Below, piece after piece: positions 59,605-64,000 of a stretch of DNA of 64,000 nucleotides. Numbering within the stretch: position 1 is the first letter of the stretch; every line of letters starts with the position of its first letter. The position numbers and the translations under genes were made by a program. Source of the stretch: CALEMW01 sp964343835 (GTDB taxonomy: Bacteria; Krumholzibacteriota; Krumholzibacteriia; LZORAL124-64-63); contig CAYFKR010000007.1 in the NCBI GenBank assembly GCA_964343835.1, positions 1 through 64,000 of the forward strand. The letters are read 5' to 3'. Below the pieces are notes generated by a model. It worked only from the letters and a program-made list of their open reading frames with translations, had not been told where the DNA came from and did not search any database.

Positions 59605-59975
59605 GACCCCTCCTTCCCGTCCAGCCGTTCGGCGATGGCCTCGAGATCGTCCACGCTCAGGGCCTGCATCTCGGCCAGGTGGGAGACGAGGGGCTCGGCG
59701 GAGCCGTCGAAGAGGTCGTCCAGCAGGCCGCGGATCTCCTTGCGCACCATGTCCTGTCGGGACACGGCGGGGGCGTAGATCCAGGCCTTGCCCTCGCGAC
59801 CGGCGCGGCGGATGGCGCCCTTCTCCTCCAGGCGCTCCAGGATCTTGCGGACCGTCGAGTAGCCGGGCTCGTCGGGCAGGGCCTCCTGCACGGCGCGGGC
59901 GGTGCCCTCGCCCAAGGCCCACAGGCGGCGTAGGCACTGCATCTCGAAGCGGGAGAGGTCGGGGAGTCGGGTCAT
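59601..59975 (-). CDS. BlaI/MecI/CopY-family winged-helix repressor
   Basis: 124 aa with the BlaI-type layout: LSRFEMQCLRRLWALGEG, the recognition helix region GYSTVRKILERLEEKGAIRR, then WIYAPAVSRQDM and a helical dimerisation tail. The C-terminus has no CxCxxxxCxC copper-binding motif, so it is BlaI-like rather than CopY-like and would be inactivated by the coupled M56 protease. ATG follows GGAGGCCGCC. Its promoter contains two operator-like dyads, so it is probably autoregulated. Confidence 0.9.
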   Translation of the reverse strand: MTRLPDLSRFEMQCLRRLWALGEGTARAVQEALPDEPGYSTVRKILERLEEKGAIRRAGREGKAWIYAPAVSRQDMVRKEIRGLLDDLFDGSAEPLVSHLAEMQALSVDDLEAIAERLDGKEGS

Positions 59976-59992
59976 GGCGGCCTCCTGAAAGT

Positions 59993-60030
59993 GCGACAGA
60001 TGTCGCGATCAATATGCGACAGCCGTCGCA
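59993..60030. promoter_or_regulatory. Two BlaI-type operator dyads
   Basis: GCGACAgaTGTCGC (59993-60006) fits the ACAnnTGT core of BlaI/MecI/CopY sites. TGCGACAGCCGTCGCA (60015-60030) is a 6-bp-arm dyad with a near-match core (ACAGCCGT). Confidence 0.75.
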
Positions 60031-60039
60031 CATTGTCAA
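60011..60039 (-). promoter_or_regulatory. Promoter of the BlaI/M56-TonB operon
   Basis: On the minus strand TTGACA (60039-60034) and CATATT (60016-60011) are separated by 17 bp. One operator dyad covers the spacer and the other lies just downstream of the -10, which is how BlaI repressors block their own promoter. Confidence 0.75.
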
Positions 60040-60108
60040 TACCCCTGGAAACGATTGTTAGAAGGGGATGGCCGGAGCGTATTCATGGTGTTGCGGTGCA
60101 ACAGGAAC

Positions 60109-60232
60109 GGGGCCCATATCCCGGGCCCCGCCACGGGAACGGGAGGTGTTCGGGCGATCGCCTCCCGTTTCTTCATGCTGTCGGGGGGGTGCGGGGGAGT
60201 GCTCAGGCGGATTTCTCCGCACGCACTCCCCC
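60109..60232 (-). terminator. Cluster of hairpins downstream of the 719-aa gene
   Basis: Three inverted repeats: GGGGGAGTGC (60193-60202) with 60223-60232 plus inner GCGGA/TCCGC; AACGGGAGG (60138-60146) with 60161-60169; GGGGCCC (60109-60115) with 60123-60129. The first is 11 bp after the stop of the minus-strand gene. None is followed by a strong T tract on that strand. Confidence 0.5.
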
Positions 60233-60243
60233 CGATGGACGGT

Positions 60244-62403
60244 CTACCGCGCCAGCGTCACCCGACGCGCATCGGCACCCGAATTCCCGACGACCCTCAG
60301 CACGTACATCCCCGACGGCGCCTCGCGGCCGTCGTCGCGACGGCCGTCCCAGGACAGGGCCAGGCTGCCGCTCGCGACGGGGCCGTCGTGGAGCACGGCC
60401 ACGCGGCGGCCGCGCAGGTCGTGCACGCTCACCAGCACCGCGCCGGGCTCGGCCACGTCCACCTCGATGGCCAGGGTCGGGTTGAAGGGGTTGGGGGACG
60501 CCTTCGCGATCACGGTCCGAGCGGGAGGGGCCGCCGGCGGCGGACCGTCGTCCTCAAGGGGCGTGATCGAGGCGTCGCTGAAGGCCATGAAGCCGCCGTC
60601 GCGACCGCCGACCACGAGGGTCCGGCCCGAGAAGGCCATGTCGGTCATGGGCCGTCCGCCCAGGCCCTCCGAGCCCAGCAGCACGGGGTTCGACGTGTCG
60701 CTCACGTCGTAGGCGAGCAGCTCGTCCCCGGAGAGGGCCCACAGTCGGTCGCCCTTCATCTGCACGCCGTTGCTGGACTCCGGTGTCGCGACGGTCCCGG
60801 CCGACGTCGGCGAGGCGGCCGACGACACGTCGATGAGCTTGATGCCCGAGGCCCCGTGGCTCGATGCCAGCAGGTCGCCCTCCACGCCGCACTCGGGGAA
60901 GTAGGAATGACCGATCTCCAGGGTGCCGGCCAGCGTCGGCACGCCCGGGGGGTCGCAGACGAAGACCATCAGGTCCGTGCCCTCGTTCACGTACACCCGG
61001 TCGCCGTCGGCCTCGACCCAGTGGGGCGACCAGCCGATCTCGGTGTCGGCCAGGAACACCGGCGACGCGGGGTCGGTCAGGTCGTAGCTGCTGAGGTGGT
61101 TGTTGCCCAGGATGTGCAGGAAGGGCGGGTCCAGGTCGATCCACTGGGCGTTGCCGCCGATGTCGATGGTCGACTGCACCTGCAGGTCGTCGTTCCCGTC
61201 CAGGGTGAACACGAACAGCCCCGACGTGTAGCAGGAGGCCACCAGCAGGCCGTCCACCAGCTCCATGTCCCACACCGATGCGGACAGCTCGCCGGTCCCC
61301 ACCAGCACCGGGTCCACGCCCTCGCTGAGCCTGTAGACGTTGAGCCGGTCCCGGATCTCGTCCGTCACCAGCAGGTCGCCGTCCAGGCAGAACTCGCGGA
61401 TGCCCGAGGGCAGCAGCGACGACATGGTGCGCTGGGGCGCCATCGGATCCGTGAGGTCGATGCGATGGACGCCGGGGGAGAACGTGTTGAATCCCTGGCC
61501 CGTCACGTAGCCGGCGTCGCCGTCGCGGTCCGCCGACAGGAGCGAGGCCATCACGCCCTCGACCCAGGGGGCGGACAGGACGGGGGAGGTGGGCGTGGAG
61601 AAGTCCATGACGCCCACGTAGTTCCGGCCGCACAGGAAATGCTCGGCGCCATCGACGCAGGCATCGTTCACGAGCGCAGGCGTCGTCACCGGACCACCCA
61701 TATCCACCAGATCGGGGTCCCAGCCGTAGACGAAGACGTCGGTCCACTCGTAGCTCACGAACCGCTCGCCCAGGGGGCGCAGGAGATGGGGGCCGCTCCC
61801 GGCGTACATTCCGATGTCGAATTCCATGGGCGAGGACGGAACGGAGATGTCGTACAGGTAGAAGTCGGACGCCGGACCGCCGCCGATCACGAGAGTGTCG
61901 CCGATCACCACGGCCGCCTCGAACTCCTCGGAGGGGAACACGTCGCCCAGGTGGGCAAGGGCCGTCGGGTCCTGGGCATCGATCAGGGCCAGCTCGCTGC
62001 CGCCGTAGCTGAACAGCAGCAGGGGGTGACCGGCGCTCATGAAGTAACGATCCGAGAATCCCGGCAACGGAAGGAAGCCGACTTCCATCGGCTGCGTCCC
62101 GACCTGGAGCGCATACGTGTGCAGGCCGTCGTCGGCCACGGTGACCAGGTGATCGCCGAGCCGCACCATGTCCCAGGCGGGCGGATCGAGGGCCGCTTCG
62201 GCCGCCACCACCGGCGAGGCCTCCGTGAAATCAATCATGCGCAGGGTCGGCCCCAGCAGCACATAGGCCGTATCGGCACGGCAGGCCACGGCCCGGGGTT
62301 CGGTGTAGGGCCAGTCGTGGGACAAGCTGGTATCGGGGATCTGGGATGCGGCGGGGAGAGCCGCGAGCAGGATCAGGATCGACGTCGCCGTACGGATCGT
62401 CAT
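60244..62403 (-). CDS. Secreted beta-propeller-like protein with FlgD-type C-terminal domain
   Basis: 719 aa: signal peptide (LILLAALPAASQIP), then about a dozen LVIVD-like strands of form LxLIDxxDPxxxxxLG (LALIDAQDPTALAHLG, GVMDFSTPTSPVLS, YDLTDPASPVFLAD, YDVSDTSNPVLLG) that should build propellers, and a FlgD-like domain (about 640-719) opening KASPNPFNPTLAIEVDV with SGMYVLRV near the end. Such proteins are surface-associated with no known catalysis. ATG follows GGAGGTCGGTCC. Confidence 0.83.
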   Translation of the reverse strand: MTIRTATSILILLAALPAASQIPDTSLSHDWPYTEPRAVACRADTAYVLLGPTLRMIDFTEASPVVAAEAALDPPAWDMVRLGDHLVTVADDGLHTYALQVGTQPMEVGFLPLPGFSDRYFMSAGHPLLLFSYGGSELALIDAQDPTALAHLGDVFPSEEFEAAVVIGDTLVIGGGPASDFYLYDISVPSSPMEFDIGMYAGSGPHLLRPLGERFVSYEWTDVFVYGWDPDLVDMGGPVTTPALVNDACVDGAEHFLCGRNYVGVMDFSTPTSPVLSAPWVEGVMASLLSADRDGDAGYVTGQGFNTFSPGVHRIDLTDPMAPQRTMSSLLPSGIREFCLDGDLLVTDEIRDRLNVYRLSEGVDPVLVGTGELSASVWDMELVDGLLVASCYTSGLFVFTLDGNDDLQVQSTIDIGGNAQWIDLDPPFLHILGNNHLSSYDLTDPASPVFLADTEIGWSPHWVEADGDRVYVNEGTDLMVFVCDPPGVPTLAGTLEIGHSYFPECGVEGDLLASSHGASGIKLIDVSSAASPTSAGTVATPESSNGVQMKGDRLWALSGDELLAYDVSDTSNPVLLGSEGLGGRPMTDMAFSGRTLVVGGRDGGFMAFSDASITPLEDDGPPPAAPPARTVIAKASPNPFNPTLAIEVDVAEPGAVLVSVHDLRGRRVAVLHDGPVASGSLALSWDGRRDDGREAPSGMYVLRVVGNSGADARRVTLAR

Positions 62404-62415
62404 GGACCGACCTCC

Positions 62416-62454
62416 TTCAGGAACTCGAGGGGCGGCTCCTCCGCCCGTCCTGAA
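62416..62454 (-). terminator. Two-step hairpin between sfsA and the propeller gene
   Basis: TTCAGGA (62416-62422) pairs with TCCTGAA (62448-62454) and the inner GGGCGG (62430-62435) with CCGCCC (62441-62446). It lies 29 bp after the sfsA stop and directly before the GGAGG of the next gene, so it may also influence that gene's translation. Confidence 0.45.
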
Positions 62455-62483
62455 AATGATCGTCCGGCTTCAATCGGTATGGG

Positions 62484-63212
62484 TCAAGGGGATTTCACGG
62501 GCTCCAGAACCACGGGCAACGGCGTGCGCAGGCGGATCTCCTCCGGACTCACCTCCGCGCGGTAGGCGAGGATCTCGACCCCCGCCGCCGCCGCCTCGCG
62601 CAGCGCGGCCCCATAGGCGGGGTCGATGGCGTCGGCGGGGGAGAACGCCTCGCCGTCGGCCCGCTGCACCACGTACAGCATGGCCGCCCGGTCGCCGGCC
62701 GCGACCATGGCCGTCAGTTCGCGCAGGTGCTTGCGGCCGCGCTCGGTCACGGCGTCGGGGAACAGCGCCACCCCGTTCTCCACCAGCGTCACGTTCTTCA
62801 CCTCGACCCAGCACCGCTGCGGCGTTTCCTCCGGCCCGCGCTCCAGCAGCACGTCGATGCGCGAACGCTCGGCGCCGTAGCGCACCTCCGTCCGCACCCG
62901 GTCGTAGCCCTGCAGTTCCGTGACGGTCCCGTCCTCGACGGCCTCCACGGCCAGGCGGTTCGGCACCGACGTGTTGATGCCCACCAGCACGCCGTCGCTC
63001 TCGACGAGCTCGTACGTCCACTTCAGCTTGCGCTTGGGGTCGTTCGCGGGGGAGAGCCACACCGGGCTGTCCGGCGTGTTGCAGCCGAGCATGGTGCCGG
63101 TGTTGTTGGTGTGGGCGATGACGGCCTGGCCGTCATCCAGCACGGCGTGCACGAGGAAGCGCTTCTCACGCTTCACCAGCACGCCGCGCACGAGGGACGA
63201 CGGGAACCTCAC
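62484..63212 (-). CDS. sfsA: SfsA family DNA/RNA nuclease-like protein
   Basis: 242 aa with the SfsA core: GVLVKREKRFLVHAVLDDGQ, AHTNNTGTMLGC, RKLKWTYELV, LQGYDRVRTEVRYG, RIDVLLE, the catalytic-like CWVEVKNVTLVENGVALFPDAVTERGRKHL (landmarks WVEVKNVTL and FPDAVTERGRKHL) and MLYVVQRADGEAFSPA. Described as a sugar-fermentation-stimulation/PD-(D/E)XK-like nuclease. The GTG start at 63212 overlaps the transporter stop (GTGA), so the genes are coupled. Confidence 0.92.
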   Translation of the reverse strand: MRFPSSLVRGVLVKREKRFLVHAVLDDGQAVIAHTNNTGTMLGCNTPDSPVWLSPANDPKRKLKWTYELVESDGVLVGINTSVPNRLAVEAVEDGTVTELQGYDRVRTEVRYGAERSRIDVLLERGPEETPQRCWVEVKNVTLVENGVALFPDAVTERGRKHLRELTAMVAAGDRAAMLYVVQRADGEAFSPADAIDPAYGAALREAAAAGVEILAYRAEVSPEEIRLRTPLPVVLEPVKSP

Positions 63213-64000
63213 GAGCCCTTGATGGGGTTGCCCTTGGCCCAGCGATCGTAGATCACCAGCGACACGGCCGTCGAGGCCGCCAGGATCGCGAAGATGATCC
63301 ACATCATGTCGGGGTTGTCGGTGCCGCCGCGCTCCACGGGGCCGAAGTGGCCGTACATCACGCCGGACAGCAGGCCGCCGAACAGGTGCCCCAGGGCGGT
63401 GCACCAGTAGAAGTAGCCCATGTACATGCCCACCTTGCCCGGCGGCGCGATGCGTCCCGCGTACTCCTTGCTCTTCGGGGACGCCATCATCTCGCCCACG
63501 GAGAACACCAGGATCGCAGCGACGATGATCCAGCCGCTCTCGCCCAGGATGAACACCAGGAAGCTGATCACCGTGACCACCACGCCGTTGATGATCGTGT
63601 TCAGGGGCTTCACGTTGCGGATCAGCCACGAGATGCCGATCTGGCCGATGATGATGCCGAAGGCGTTCAGGTTGATCAGGTGCTCGGGCTTGACCTGCCC
63701 GTTCTCCAGCACCGCCTGGCCCCAGTTGGCCGTGGACACGCCCATGTTCTCGAACAGGCCCGTGATAGAGCCCGCGATCGGCGTCAGCGTCCGGATCAGA
63801 TCCGACGTGTCGCCGTAGTCGCGGATGTACTCGGGGAGGGTCAGGAAGATCTGGTTGAAGGAGGTCCAGAACCCGGCCATCAGCAGCAGGAAGACCATGT
63901 AGCGGCCCTCGCCCACCTGCATGGGCTGCATCAGCCACATGCCCTCGCCGGCCCGGCGGCCCATGGAGCGCAGGACGATGTCGATGAGCAGGTTGAACAC
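63209..64000 (-). CDS. MFS (POT-like) transporter, N-terminus beyond window
   Basis: About 263 aa of a membrane protein open at the window edge. It shows multiple TM helices and motifs FWTSFNQIFLTLPEYIRD, AFGIIIGQIGISWLIRN, VGEMMASPKSKEYAGRIAPP and GMYMGYFYWCTALGHLFGG, which resemble the proton-dependent oligopeptide (POT)/MFS group. The true start is not visible. The stop overlaps the sfsA start. Confidence 0.78.
   Translation of the reverse strand: MFNLLIDIVLRSMGRRAGEGMWLMQPMQVGEGRYMVFLLLMAGFWTSFNQIFLTLPEYIRDYGDTSDLIRTLTPIAGSITGLFENMGVSTANWGQAVLENGQVKPEHLINLNAFGIIIGQIGISWLIRNVKPLNTIINGVVVTVISFLVFILGESGWIIVAAILVFSVGEMMASPKSKEYAGRIAPPGKVGMYMGYFYWCTALGHLFGGLLSGVMYGHFGPVERGGTDNPDMMWIIFAILAASTAVSLVIYDRWAKGNPIKGS

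Noticed and set aside
59601..59975. CopY copper repressor assignment for the BlaI-like gene because of the nearby copper receptor
   Set aside because: The C-terminal Cys motif of CopY is absent and an M56 protease is coupled, which fits BlaI.

Overview
The window is a GC-rich bacterial chromosome segment from a draft assembly; one run of ten Ns sits at 18473-18482. Codon use is strongly G/C-ending. Many products are diderm-envelope proteins: Omp85-like and other beta-barrels ending in Phe, a TonB-dependent receptor, lipoproteins and porins. Several large secreted proteins end in a FlgD-like immunoglobulin domain, three of them opening with PNPFNP. Together with a 19-haem cytochrome and FG-GAP/UnbV proteins this points to the FCB-related candidate phyla (Krumholzibacteriota/Eisenbacteria-like), but there is no rRNA here to confirm it. 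I see no rRNA, tRNA, CRISPR array, insertion sequence or prophage.

Layout. 1-1.5 kb: an AT-richer minus-strand pair (lipoprotein, beta-propeller). 1.8-15.5 kb: housekeeping and stress genes: a BNR-repeat secreted protein, tandem rhodanese, MsrB, DinB-like, an aromatic-amino-acid-type decarboxylase coupled to an AlkD-like glycosylase, DUF222/HNH nuclease, YgjP-like metalloprotease, HD protein, Tat-exported epimerase, MFS/NTT-like carrier. 15.7-22 kb: a minus-strand chain of overlapping genes: Omp85-like protein, small exported protein, NtrY-like kinase, (gap), NtrC-like regulator, beta-barrel. It is preceded by a convincing sigma-54 promoter and paired upstream palindromes. 22.2-22.7 kb: rpmG-rpmB. 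22.8-28.3 kb: SnoaL/DUF4440-type protein, haem-oxygenase-like enzyme, methyltransferase-like protein, acyl-CoA ligase, HI0933-type flavoprotein. 28.3-29.4 kb: an AT-rich island with a glycine-zipper lipoprotein and a two-TM protein. 29.8-40.2 kb: a 994-aa secreted protein, CpeT-like lipoprotein, phoB-phoR-porin-phoU with PHO-box-like repeats, subtilase. 40.3-45.9 kb: an unknown exported protein, a 19-haem c/b cytochrome, a transglutaminase-TPR protein. 46.1-52.2 kb: a 2014-residue FG-GAP/UnbV protein made of three tandem modules. 52.3-58.1 kb: an AT-rich orphan, GNAT, YfcC-type carrier, DUF523, a Cys/His-rich protein and an OprC/NosA-type copper receptor. 58.2-60 kb: BlaI repressor and an M56-TonB fusion under a promoter with two embedded operators. 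60.2-64 kb: a beta-propeller-like FlgD protein, SfsA and the end of an MFS carrier.

How the genes fit together: three signalling modules dominate (NtrY/NtrC-sigma-54 with an outer-membrane operon; PhoB/PhoR with a porin and PhoU; BlaI/M56-TonB beside a copper receptor). Each couples an envelope sensor to outer-membrane proteins. The most novel-looking signals are two long 3'-end hairpins with a shared loop and compensatory stem changes, the two-component duplication hidden by the assembly gap, the sigma-54/UAS architecture, and the glycine-zipper/two-TM pair.
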